Notes: generated from the sequence alone by a model not told the origin. Shown: positions 8,746 to 16,866, counted from the stretch's first letter. The stretch: 30,154 nt of DNA from a bacterium (GCA_004561555.1 SFVH01000018.1:1-30154), one strand, 5' to 3'. A program made the numbers and translations.

Positions 8746-10791
8746 TTAAGAATTTCTTGATTTTTTTATAATCCGAATCGCCGAAGGGACAATCTTGATG
8801 ATTAAGCGGTCATAATATTTCGTACCATCGTCCAATTTGTCGAAAGGCGCAATGCAATCGTGCACGTAGTATTGATTTTTCAATATTTTGCGACGCAATT
8901 TCGATTTGGCAGATTCATCAAGTTCAGCGCGAGTTGCAGCCCGATAGCCCAACAGGAGTTTCTCCATATTCCAACGATTGTGCTCAACCATAGCGAGCAA
9001 TTCGACTATGTCGTCGGTCAAATCGGCATCGTCGACATCTGCCACGCCTTTGCTAAAAACTGCGTTGAATCGTAAGCCGATGGTCATTGCACTATATATG
9101 CTCGACCACTGTTGATAGACCTTCGAGCCCTGCCACTCGCGCTCGGCGGCGGCTTCGTCGAGTTCACAAGGGAACGACGTCAGCTTATCGGCAATCGAAT
9201 AAGCATAATTGACGAGTTTTGCCATCTGTTGCGTTTCGTTGTTGAAGCGGTAGCAGTTGACCAACATTCCGAATGGATACAAGTTGGAGAATTTGCAGTA
9301 GACATTATCTTCGAGTTTGCTCTTGAGAGCTGAAAGCAGATTGTCGGATTGCTCCTGACGAACGAATACGGGGATATTCTTAGAATAGACTATTTCGGGC
9401 ATATAAAGAGCAGCAGCCAAAGCGTTAGGCTGCGAAGAAAAGCAGATAGCTATCGAAAGCCGCTGACCGTCGTCGGCAGCCCATTGCTCGAGCAAATTGC
9501 GCACGTTGTCAGACTCAATGCGACCTTTGACAAATTCGAACTCAACGTCGAGGAAGTCGCTGTAAGGATAGCCCTTATCTTTGGGATGTATTGCCACCGA
9601 ATCGTCGGTCGAAAAGTCGTTGTAGTAGTATGTGCTCAGGTCAAAATAGCCGGAATAGCGACCTTTGAAAAATTCTATTTCATTGTCAATCTCCGCGTCG
9701 ATAAAGGTTATACGCGTTTTCAATTTTGAATCGCGTACGAAGTTGGGGAAGTGCATCGACAATGCAGCCTGAACACCGAGCGCGATGCCCATATTGTTCA
9801 TGCCGACAATCACGAAATGAACGCATTTATCGCTATCGTAAGGCAGAGAATCGCTGCCTTCGAGACGAGGAAGAAGTATACGCTGACCATCGTTTCCGTA
9901 ATAAAAACCGTCGACTACGACGCGTTTCGCCCATTCGTTGCAGTAGTTAATAGGCTTAAAATCAATGCGACGGCGCCATTCGTCGGCAAAGTCGACAATT
10001 TCGAAAGGAGTCGATGTCGATTGGCTGTCGAACAACGCCCAGCAAGGCAAAAGAGCGCTCTCTTCCGGCTTGTCGGCAAGTTGCTCGTAAACCAACTGCA
10101 AAGCTTTGAAGTTCTCCGAGTCGTGCTGCGGGTCGCGGTCGTCGCCAACGATATAGAGTTGGCAGGCATCGCTCAACCATAGGCGAGCGACGTCGCTCTC
10201 GACGGTGCGGCTACCGTGGAGGAAAACGACGCGCTTGTCCGCCCTGACGAATTTCAACGAGCTGACCACCTCGCGTCGTGCATTCTCGACATCGTTCATC
10301 GTTTGGATAAGGACATACGCTTTCGGATTGTTTTGAAAGAGCGTGCGCAGCAAAGAAATCGTCACCGGACGGTAGCCCATAATTACGTAATGATTCTTCA
10401 TGCGAAAGCCAATCTCGCCCTTCATAAACCGGTCGACAAAACGCTCCACCGTATTACACCACACGGAAATCAGCAGCCCGCTGAAAAACACGAGTCCGAC
10501 AAAGGCAATAATCAGCGAAGGCAGTGCGTGTCGAGCATGGACGTTAGCTGCCGTGCCGGGGTCGAGGATAAGATTAGCCAAGATAAACTTAAATCCGTGA
10601 ATAATGCCATCGTCATCAGTTCCATCACCGCCGATTTGCCAGGCATCTTCGCTGGCTGAAAAAACAAACCACAGTACGTAAATAATCAGAACCAACACGA
10701 TATTGATTCCGACAAAAATACCTATCGGGCGAAAACCGCCTTTAGAAAGCGCTCGAAGTATCCAAAAAACGAATCTATTCCACCTATTCAT
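8746..10791 (-). CDS. Two-TM channel-like protein with two RCK/TrkA-N-like domains and a C-terminal RyR-like domain
   Basis: 681 residues. TM1 is at about 21-46. A short hydrophobic segment with DPG at 77-79 sits where a pore helix would be, and TM2 at about 89-113. The stretch after TM2 (ERFVDRFMKGE, then NHYVIMGY) resembles CASTOR/POLLUX/DMI1-type channels, whose TM2 runs into a first RCK domain (about 133-290). A second Rossmann-like unit starts at 324 (HFVIVGMNNMG). The C-terminus (about 597-660) holds EHNRWNMEKLLLGYR, the signature of RyR-like domains. There is no TVGYG filter, so ion selectivity cannot be inferred. The gene lies 15 nt after the stand-alone RyR gene and 4 nt before the TIR gene. 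Inference: a membrane protein gated by a nucleotide-type ligand. Confidence 0.75.
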   Translation of the reverse strand: MNRWNRFVFWILRALSKGGFRPIGIFVGINIVLVLIIYVLWFVFSASEDAWQIGGDGTDDDGIIHGFKFILANLILDPGTAANVHARHALPSLIIAFVGLVFFSGLLISVWCNTVERFVDRFMKGEIGFRMKNHYVIMGYRPVTISLLRTLFQNNPKAYVLIQTMNDVENARREVVSSLKFVRADKRVVFLHGSRTVESDVARLWLSDACQLYIVGDDRDPQHDSENFKALQLVYEQLADKPEESALLPCWALFDSQSTSTPFEIVDFADEWRRRIDFKPINYCNEWAKRVVVDGFYYGNDGQRILLPRLEGSDSLPYDSDKCVHFVIVGMNNMGIALGVQAALSMHFPNFVRDSKLKTRITFIDAEIDNEIEFFKGRYSGYFDLSTYYYNDFSTDDSVAIHPKDKGYPYSDFLDVEFEFVKGRIESDNVRNLLEQWAADDGQRLSIAICFSSQPNALAAALYMPEIVYSKNIPVFVRQEQSDNLLSALKSKLEDNVYCKFSNLYPFGMLVNCYRFNNETQQMAKLVNYAYSIADKLTSFPCELDEAAAEREWQGSKVYQQWSSIYSAMTIGLRFNAVFSKGVADVDDADLTDDIVELLAMVEHNRWNMEKLLLGYRAATRAELDESAKSKLRRKILKNQYYVHDCIAPFDKLDDGTKYYDRLIIKIVPSAIRIIKKSRNS

Positions 10792-10806
10792 AACACGAAC
10801 TCTGTA

Positions 10807-11091
10807 TTAAGGTTTTTCGATAGTGAAACCAAGTTTTATAATCAGTTTAAGCGTTTCGAGCGCAGTGCTACGGTCGTATTCCTTCTCAATCTCCGGTAGT
10901 TGTTCGTAAGAGACAAGACAAGGATGCAAGCGCAACTCGTCGTCGCGCTTTTTGCCATATTTCCAACCTTCTTCGATACGCTTTTGCGCCCACACTTCAT
11001 GGACGTTTTTTGCCATCTGTTCGACGAGCGGTTCCAGCTCAACAGGAAGTGAAACAGCCGACGTGTCTATTGGTTTTGGTGTATAATCCAT
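10807..11091 (-). CDS. Stand-alone RyR (ryanodine receptor repeat) domain protein
   Basis: 94 residues, essentially one RyR domain (Pfam RyR family). Family hallmarks in order are YTPKPIDT near the start, VHEVWAQKRIEEGW, YGKKRDDE, LHPCL, and EKEYDR followed by a helix TALETLKLI. No signal peptide or membrane segment, so it is cytoplasmic. Bacterial RyR domains have been proposed to bind nucleotide-derived ligands. Here the gene sits 15 nt before a channel-like protein whose C-terminus carries a related domain, and two genes before a TIR protein. That suggests a soluble ligand-sensing subunit, or a modulator competing for the same ligand. The family assignment is strong; the function is inference. 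Confidence 0.9.
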   Translation of the reverse strand: MDYTPKPIDTSAVSLPVELEPLVEQMAKNVHEVWAQKRIEEGWKYGKKRDDELRLHPCLVSYEQLPEIEKEYDRSTALETLKLIIKLGFTIEKP

Positions 11092-11118
11092 AATGATAAT
11101 TGCTTTAAAAACCGCTTT

Positions 11119-12384
11119 CTACCAACCGCCGGAAGCACCACCGCCGCCGGTCATGCCACCGCCGAAACTACCGCCACTAAAGCCTCCGCCGCCTCTGCTG
11201 CCAAGAGCGCCACCGATAGCAGCACCGGCAATCAAGCCTCCTGCAATATCGTCGTCGTCACGGCGAGGTATCGTATACTGCTGTTCGTAACGATGTCCGC
11301 AACCCTTACAAGCATAAGACTTAACACCACAGCCGGCAGCACGCGTCGTGGCTTGCTTTATCACGCGATTGCTAACGAGACGGAGTGCACGTGCATGACA
11401 TTGCGGACACTCCTTGTAGACGGTTTTATTGTTGACATACGGAAGGATGTCGACTTCGCCACACTGCTTGCACAGCCACACGTCGTAGTCGACCGAATTG
11501 AGTTGTTCCTCAACGTTTTGCGCAGCATTGAGATAATTATTGTCTTCCTGTTCGTTGAGCTTGAACATCTTTTTCCCGCAATTCGGACATTTACGCTTGT
11601 GATTGCGATAGCGACGCATCGACCACAATACTAACAACCATGCCGGCAACGCCATTCCCATAGTTAAGAACGTGATAATCAGAAGCGGAGTGCGGAATTT
11701 CGCCATCGTCTGATAGCGAGTAAAGTAGTCTTTTCCGCTCAACACAATGCGCATAATCAGAATAAACACAAAGCCGATAAAGCCTATGATAAGCGCTAAA
11801 GCGACGAAGGCTTTAAATAGTTCTTCCGGGTCGTCTTCTTGCTGCGCCGCATCGTTTTCGTATTTCGATTTCAACTCTTCGATAGCCCCCGGCGTGGTCA
11901 AAATTTCGTGCATAAAATTCACTGCCTCGAGCATGCCGCTATCGTAATCGTCTTCGCGGAAATGCGGCGCCATCTTGTCGCGAATAATGCGACCGCAAAT
12001 GATGTCGGGCAGCAAACCTTCCGAGCCGTAGCCTGTTCGGATGACCGCCTTGTGGATGTCGTCGACAACAAGTATCAACACCCCATTGTCCTTATCTTTT
12101 TTACCAATGCCCCATTTCGTAAAAAGAGCCGTGGCAAAATCGTTATAGTCCTCATCGCCAATTGTTTTGATAATCACAACAACAGGTTCGGCAGACGTCT
12201 GCTGCCATATATTGCCGAGTGTGACGTTCAGCTTTCCTTCCGCTTCAGCAGAAAGCAGTCCGTCGGGATTGGTCACATAGCAATTACGATTCTTGACATG
12301 TACATTAGGCACCTCGTCGACGGTATACGACGAGAGCACCAACGAAGTAACGAAAATAACGATAAAATTTAGAAATTTCTTCAT
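11119..12384 (-). CDS. TPM-domain (TLP18.3/Psb32/MOLO-1) membrane protein with zinc ribbons and Gly-rich tail
   Basis: 421 residues. The N-terminus (MKKFLNFIVIFVTSLVLSS) looks like a signal peptide or anchor. The TPM domain is at about 33-170, with the typical opening NPDGLLSAEAEGKL and the core WGIGKKDKDNGVLILV and RTGYGSEGLLPD. Two hydrophobic helices follow at about 192-214 and 232-254. After them come four zinc-binding pairs: CPNCG (266), CKQCG (305), CPQCH (326) and CKGCG (359). The tail is glycine-rich (SGGSFGGGMTGGGGASGGW), as in many YgcG-like proteins. It starts 12 nt after the dGTPase stop and is followed after 27 nt by the RyR gene. Eukaryotic MOLO-1 modulates ion channels. The bacterial role is unsettled, so a link to the neighbouring channel-like protein is inference only. 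Confidence 0.85.
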   Translation of the reverse strand: MKKFLNFIVIFVTSLVLSSYTVDEVPNVHVKNRNCYVTNPDGLLSAEAEGKLNVTLGNIWQQTSAEPVVVIIKTIGDEDYNDFATALFTKWGIGKKDKDNGVLILVVDDIHKAVIRTGYGSEGLLPDIICGRIIRDKMAPHFREDDYDSGMLEAVNFMHEILTTPGAIEELKSKYENDAAQQEDDPEELFKAFVALALIIGFIGFVFILIMRIVLSGKDYFTRYQTMAKFRTPLLIITFLTMGMALPAWLLVLWSMRRYRNHKRKCPNCGKKMFKLNEQEDNNYLNAAQNVEEQLNSVDYDVWLCKQCGEVDILPYVNNKTVYKECPQCHARALRLVSNRVIKQATTRAAGCGVKSYACKGCGHRYEQQYTIPRRDDDDIAGGLIAGAAIGGALGSRGGGGFSGGSFGGGMTGGGGASGGW

Positions 12385-12396
12385 AATATCAAGTTG

Positions 12397-13722
12397 TTAG
12401 ACAGCCGGGAGGCTTAGTCCGTTAAGTTTTCTGAATAGGTCAAGGGCATAAACGTCGGTCATACCCGAGATGTGGTCGAGCACCGACTGAATTTTGCCGT
12501 AAAGCGTAGGCGCCGACGTGTCGTACTGATGCGGCACACGGCTCAACAAGAGTTTCGAATAGTTTTTATCGGGATTCATCACCGCGTCAAGAAGTCGGTC
12601 GAGCAAAAACGTGATAATCTGGTTGCCGGCGAGTTCGATATCGACCACGTCCGACGAATTGTAGAGTTTTGTCCACGCCGTATGACTACATGCGGCATAT
12701 GCTTGTCCCGGCAGCTCCGAGATATTATCAATCAGGCTTCCCGAAAACGCACCGCACAAAATTTGCTCCTCGCTGTCGACAAACACTTGCGCGCACTCCG
12801 ACACCAATTCGCCGATAACGCACGAACGAAGATACGCCACTTTCTCATTGTTGTCGTCGATAGAATCGACCACAGCCTGCATATGCTGCTGCCGCTCGTC
12901 GCAGAAATAGTTCAAGAAGAGCTTTAAAACGGTATCACAACTGAGAATCTTGAGTTTGTGAGCATCTTCAATGTCCATAATCTGGTAGCAAATATCATCG
13001 GCTGCCTCCATAAGGTAAACCAACGGGTGGCGCGCATAGACGTACGGGCTATACTCAATAAGCCCCAACTCGCGAGCCACATCGGCAAAACATTCAGCCT
13101 CCGACGTAAAGAAGCCGAATTTGCCTTTCTTGGGCGAATCGATAGACCGATACGGATATTTGACAATCGCTGCGAGCGACGAATAAGTCATCGCCAACCC
13201 ACCCTCGCGACGTCCGCGAAACTGATGCGACAACAGACGAAAAGAATTGGCATTGCCATCGAAATTCACCAAGTCAGCCCATTCGTCGTCGCTGAGCATT
13301 TTGCGAATCGCCATGCCGCGACCTTCCGAGAAATAAGTCGCAATAGTCTTTTCTCCACTGTGACCGAACGGAGGATTTCCCATGTCGTGAGCCAGACATG
13401 CCGAGCCGACAATTTCCACAATGTGAGGCAACTTCGCTTCGACGTCGGTGCCCGTATATTTCGGAGCAAGCCGCACACACACCTCATTGGCAAGCGATTT
13501 GCCCACCGACGACACCTCCAAACTGTGCGTCAATCGGTTGTGCACGAAAATGCTTCCCGGCAAGGGGAAAACCTGCGTTTTGTTCTGCAAGCGGCGGAAC
13601 GGCGACGAAAAAACAAGGCGGTCGAAATCGCGCTGGAAGTCACTGCGCGACTGCGCCTGCGTACTGCGGTAGCGTTCCATACCCAACCGCTTGCTGCATA
13701 TCAGCCGGTCCCACTGCATCAT
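12397..13722 (-). CDS. dgt: dGTPase (deoxyguanosine triphosphate triphosphohydrolase)
   Basis: HD-superfamily enzyme that hydrolyses dGTP to deoxyguanosine and triphosphate. Visible motifs are FRRLQNKTQVFPLPG, then NRLTHSLEVS (first metal-site His) and HDMGNPPFGHSGE (HD pair), with VYLMEAADDICY further on. I chose ATG at 13720-13722 (MMQWDRLICSKRLGMERY, 441 residues) because Dgt relatives start with this segment and because a promoter -7 box ends only 6 nt before the in-frame ATG at 13741-13743. The longer frame opening at 13881 adds a Cys/Arg-rich leader that overlaps the promoter and is unlikely. The TPM gene follows after 12 nt, so dgt is probably the first gene of the TIR/RyR operon. It may be ordinary dNTP housekeeping or part of that system. 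Confidence 0.88.
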   Translation of the reverse strand: MMQWDRLICSKRLGMERYRSTQAQSRSDFQRDFDRLVFSSPFRRLQNKTQVFPLPGSIFVHNRLTHSLEVSSVGKSLANEVCVRLAPKYTGTDVEAKLPHIVEIVGSACLAHDMGNPPFGHSGEKTIATYFSEGRGMAIRKMLSDDEWADLVNFDGNANSFRLLSHQFRGRREGGLAMTYSSLAAIVKYPYRSIDSPKKGKFGFFTSEAECFADVARELGLIEYSPYVYARHPLVYLMEAADDICYQIMDIEDAHKLKILSCDTVLKLFLNYFCDERQQHMQAVVDSIDDNNEKVAYLRSCVIGELVSECAQVFVDSEEQILCGAFSGSLIDNISELPGQAYAACSHTAWTKLYNSSDVVDIELAGNQIITFLLDRLLDAVMNPDKNYSKLLLSRVPHQYDTSAPTLYGKIQSVLDHISGMTDVYALDLFRKLNGLSLPAV

Positions 13723-13749
13723 ATTTATTTTTTTGCTATTCATCAGGTA

Positions 13750-13781
13750 CAAAGATAGTGCAAATCGAGAGCAAAAGCAAA
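13750..13781 (-). promoter_or_regulatory. Promoter for dgt and the downstream operon
   Basis: On the minus strand TTTG, 20 nt, TATCTTTG matches the Bacteroidetes sigma-ABfr consensus well. The -7 element occupies 13750-13757. Transcription should start near 13743, giving a leader of about 20 nt to the ATG at 13722, or a leaderless message if ATG 13743 is used. Confidence 0.65.
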
Positions 13782-13870
13782 TCAAAACTTGTTTTGACAT
13801 TTTCTTTTGTCGAGATGCAGCCCATCTTGCACGAAGCGAATGTACCCAAAGGCGAGCGAAAAACAAAGCA

Positions 13871-13897
13871 AAAACTAACAAAACCGCCCAAGGCGGT
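13871..13897 (-). terminator. Intrinsic terminator after the AraC-family gene
   Basis: On the minus strand the stem ACCGCC-TTG-GGCGGT (13883-13897) is followed by TTTTGTTAGTTTT. It lies about 65 nt beyond the AraC stop codon and before the dgt promoter, insulating the operon from the accessory segment upstream. Confidence 0.65.
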
Positions 13898-13962
13898 GGT
13901 TATTGGTTAGTGGTTAGTGATTCGGAATCGTCATCAACGTCAATCCCGTGCAATAAAAAAAC

Positions 13963-14853
13963 TTAAAGATTATTCCTGTATGCGGAAGGGGTCTTACCGG
14001 TATGCGACTTAAAGAAACGGACGAAATGCTGGGGATAGTCGAAGCCTAAACGATTGCTTATCATAGTGATGGTCAGCTCTTCGCCGTTAAGCAGCTGTTT
14101 GGCGTGAGCAAGAAGATGGTCGGAGATGATATCCTTGGCGGTACGACCTGTTTCCATACGCACCAGATTGCCGAAATATCCGCCGGACAGGCAGCATTTT
14201 TCTGCAAAATAAGATACTGTGGGCAAACCATCCCGGAGGGCTTTTGTTGCGATGTAATCATCAAGCAGTCCTATGAATTTCTTCACCACAGAATGGTTGA
14301 TTTCCTCGCGGGTGATAAACTGGCGGTCGTAGAAGCGAAGGCAATAGTTCAACAGTAGCTCGATATTGGAAACTATCAGTTCGCGGGTATGCTTGTCTAT
14401 GGCGCTGTGCAGTTCCTGCTCTATCATGGCAAGCACACCGCGAAAGACTTCCACTTCCTGAGCAGAGAGATGCAAAGCCTCGGTGGCGGAATAGCCGAAG
14501 AACTCGTAGCGGCTTATCTGCCTGCCCAATGCTGTACGGTTGAGCAGGTCAGGATGGAATACCAAGGCTGTGAACTTAGCAAACGGCACATCAGGGTTTG
14601 GTTCGACATTCACCACCTGCCCCGGGGCAAAGCTTGTCACGGTCATCTCGTCGAAGTCGTAGGGAGTGCGGCCATAAGAGAGCTTGCATCCTTTATTCTC
14701 CTTGAGATAGATGGCATAAACGCCATAGTGCATCACACACTCCTTGATGTGCTCAGTGTTCTCCACATGCACCACGCTTACCAGCGGATGAAGCGTCTCC
14801 ACCCCTTGGTAGTTGTTGAAATCCTGTATGGTATTGAGAAAAATCTCTTGCAT
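13963..14853 (-). CDS. AraC-family transcriptional regulator
   Basis: 296 residues. The C-terminal 95 residues form the paired helix-turn-helix DNA-binding domain: FAEKCCLSGGYFGNLVRMETG for the first motif and ISNRLGFDYPQHFVRFFKSHTGKTPSAYR for the second, ending with the family's usual PSAYR. The N-terminal 180 residues look like a cupin-type ligand-binding region (VTSFAPGQVVNVEP), of unknown ligand. The gene lies 106 nt downstream of the AbiEii gene on the same strand, with no target operon evident beside it. Cytoplasmic DNA-binding protein; whether it controls the AbiE pair or distant genes cannot be told. Confidence 0.88.
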   Translation of the reverse strand: MQEIFLNTIQDFNNYQGVETLHPLVSVVHVENTEHIKECVMHYGVYAIYLKENKGCKLSYGRTPYDFDEMTVTSFAPGQVVNVEPNPDVPFAKFTALVFHPDLLNRTALGRQISRYEFFGYSATEALHLSAQEVEVFRGVLAMIEQELHSAIDKHTRELIVSNIELLLNYCLRFYDRQFITREEINHSVVKKFIGLLDDYIATKALRDGLPTVSYFAEKCCLSGGYFGNLVRMETGRTAKDIISDHLLAHAKQLLNGEELTITMISNRLGFDYPQHFVRFFKSHTGKTPSAYRNNL

Positions 14854-14959
14854 ATTATTTTATAGTTTATCGCTTTAGCTCAACTTCTTCGAGTTAAAAT
14901 AAATATCTGAATCTGAAAACGTATTTCATTAAGAAACTACTTTTAGGACATCATTCTGT

Positions 14960-15787
14960 CTATATAGGGGCAAACTCTACCATGTCGGCTATCTGTAAAA
15001 AATAGTCGTTTGACCAAATATCCAGTTCATGAGCATCATCAACATAAGGCAGAACATCCTGTTTTACAAGATTGATATCTGTATTACCCAACTTCTCCCT
15101 TAACTGTTGCAAAAACATTTCTTTTGATATGTCGCAACCATTAAACTCCTGTATTCTCTCTCTCAAATGTCTGAAGTCTAAAGGCACACGATGTCTTACA
15201 TACCACTCAAAATCATACCAGTCGCGCCCTTTTATCCTTCTTTGCCAAGCCCGATATACCAAGGCATGCATCTTTCCGGCAAACAAATCAGGAAGCACAA
15301 AGCAATTCACTGAAAAAGAATAAGGCTCGAACAGCAGTTTCTGTTCTGTTGAAAAATGTAGTGGCGGGTCGGTGTCTAATTCAATTTTTACCTTTAGCGT
15401 CTTGCGAGTCTTAAACTTTATGTCGTAAGTTTCTGTATTCTCTTTCAGAAAAGCAGATTCAACCCTACCGAATGTCTTCTTGTCTTTTTTTACAATCTCC
15501 ACAGGCATTCCAATTGCCTTAAACTCATCAACAATCGGTTGAAAAAAATTCTCAATATGAATATTATCATCTTTTTTTATTAAAGAGAAATCCATATCCT
15601 CGGAATACCTCTTCAGTTTGTGAAAGATACGGAGACATGTACCACCATAAAATGCAGCATGCTTGAAAAAACCACCTCGGCTCAAGCCAGCCAAAGCTAC
15701 CTTCTGCATCACCTCACGTTGGGCGTTGCTAAGTTCCTTATCACCTTGAGTTCTATATCCTTCTACTAATTCATCAAACCGATTCAT
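14960..15787 (-). CDS. AbiEii-type nucleotidyltransferase toxin
   Basis: 275 residues of the AbiEii/MenT family (PF08843), the toxin half of AbiE systems. The nucleotidyltransferase core shows FYGGTCLRI (GGT at 48-50), then RYSEDMDFSL with Asp64 and Asp66 as metal ligands. Further on are VKIELDTDPP with the third acidic position, DLFAGKMHAL with the conserved Lys172, and GRDWYDFEWY near 188-196. These are the four AbiEii motifs, so the enzyme looks intact. Characterised relatives transfer nucleotides to tRNA and stop growth; the target here is unknown. Its start overlaps the last 14 nt of the AbiEi gene, the usual coupling. Likely role: phage defence or maintenance of a mobile segment. Confidence 0.9.
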   Translation of the reverse strand: MNRFDELVEGYRTQGDKELSNAQREVMQKVALAGLSRGGFFKHAAFYGGTCLRIFHKLKRYSEDMDFSLIKKDDNIHIENFFQPIVDEFKAIGMPVEIVKKDKKTFGRVESAFLKENTETYDIKFKTRKTLKVKIELDTDPPLHFSTEQKLLFEPYSFSVNCFVLPDLFAGKMHALVYRAWQRRIKGRDWYDFEWYVRHRVPLDFRHLRERIQEFNGCDISKEMFLQQLREKLGNTDINLVKQDVLPYVDDAHELDIWSNDYFLQIADMVEFAPI

Positions 15788-16415
15788 AACGCTTGATAAT
15801 TTTTATTAAGTTTTCAATTGTTTTTGACTTCCTGCCACATTGTGCACACAGGGAAAGAATGTCAATATCAAAATTGCCAAGTTCGTCCATATCTAATCTA
15901 ATATCTTCCTCAAGATAGGTGTATAATGCAGCCATCGAAAGGCATGGCACGTATGAATCTGTCAAAATCATGTCACATAATGCCTTTTCTGGTGAGGCCA
16001 CCATAAACGTCATACCATCATACTTCTCTGTTTTAATCCCAATTGGATAATAGTCTTCTGGCACTTGACGATATGAAAAATGCCCTAACTTGTTTTCAAA
16101 AGTCCTGGTGCGCTTGAAACATATAGCAGTCAACTCATACACTCTCTCGGGTATCAATCCATAATAGCTTAATGCCCAATGACGCGAAAGATACGAAGGT
16201 CCATAGATATGGTTTGAACATATTGGGGCTGAGGGCGGATAACCGAGGACGCTGCCGTCTATCACATACAATCCGCGCTTCAGTCGAATAACCTCGCCTG
16301 ATTTCTCCATCTGCGACAATTTCATTGTTGGCGACTTATAATCACCTAACATTGCCACCAATTCTTCGCCTGTTATAGGGGTGTTACGTATCTTCTTTAT
16401 TACATCTATATTCAT
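15774..16415 (-). CDS. AbiEi-type antitoxin and autoregulator
   Basis: 213 residues. The N-terminus (ITGEELVAMLGDYKSPTMKLSQ, then GEVIRLKRGLYVI) is the winged helix-turn-helix of AbiEi antitoxins. The rest (SYLSRHWALSYYGLIPERVYELTAI, then SPEKALCDMI) matches the family's C-terminal antitoxin domain, which counters AbiEii without forming a stable complex in studied cases. It overlaps the toxin gene by 14 nt. The protein should repress its own promoter by binding the inverted repeat 13-48 nt upstream of its start. Confidence 0.9.
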   Translation of the reverse strand: MNIDVIKKIRNTPITGEELVAMLGDYKSPTMKLSQMEKSGEVIRLKRGLYVIDGSVLGYPPSAPICSNHIYGPSYLSRHWALSYYGLIPERVYELTAICFKRTRTFENKLGHFSYRQVPEDYYPIGIKTEKYDGMTFMVASPEKALCDMILTDSYVPCLSMAALYTYLEEDIRLDMDELGNFDIDILSLCAQCGRKSKTIENLIKIIKRYESV

Positions 16416-16427
16416 TGATACAAACTA

Positions 16428-16488
16428 TTTTCTGTGCAAGATTATAAAATCTTGCACAGAAAACAAAGAAAAAACTTATTTTCTGTGC
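16428..16488. promoter_or_regulatory. Probable AbiEi operator: perfect inverted repeat plus a third half-site
   Basis: ttttctgtgcaagatt (16428-16443) and aatcttgcacagaaaa (16448-16463) form a perfect 16-bp inverted repeat with a 4-nt spacer, just upstream of the AbiEi start. A third copy, ttttctgtgc, is at 16479-16488 in direct orientation 51 nt from the first. Characterised AbiEi proteins repress their promoters cooperatively through inverted repeats, so this arrangement fits an operator. Confidence 0.75.
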
Positions 16489-16500
16489 GGTATTTTATAA

Positions 16501-16865
16501 CTTTTAACCTAATTTGTATAAGAATGACAGTCTGATACTTGTTCCTTTACTGCAACGTATGGGCCACTCACCGCAATGGTGACCAGCCTTACTTGTGCAT
16601 TTTTGGTTTGTATAAGTCAGCGGTAAGGGCAATACCGTAACGATTGTGAAAAGTCACTTTCGTGTGTTCTACTTTATCACTCTTTGGAAATGTTTTAATG
16701 ACATAGCATTAATTCTCATGACATAATACTTTACGATCGTCGAGCGATTGCAAAACAAACCAAAGTCAGATAGCTATTTGGAACGGTTGGTGTGGATGTG
16801 GCAGGCATAAGATTAATAGATAGTAATTTGAAAGTTACCAAATGAAACAGAGAATGCAGAAAACA
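16501..16865. other. Gene-free stretch between DPP III and the AbiE pair
   Basis: About 365 nt with no credible coding frame. I see only short features: tcacc/ggtga and cggta/taccg stems, and two copies of atgacata at 16698-16705 and 16718-16725. It may be a remnant at the edge of the inserted AbiE/AraC segment, but no gene fragment was recognised. Confidence 0.5.
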
Positions 16866-16866
16866 T

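Noticed and set aside
8860..10659. Plus-strand frames of 70-150 codons opposite the channel-like gene
   Set aside because: They are antisense shadows of a long gene with clear domains, and lack recognisable family features.
12958..13758. A 266-codon plus-strand frame opposite dgt
   Set aside because: The opposite strand carries the HD motifs of dGTPase; this frame is basic and His/Arg-rich without any family match.
13744..13881. Longer dgt reading frame with a Cys/Arg-rich N-terminus
   Set aside because: It overlaps a good promoter and exceeds the usual length of the family.
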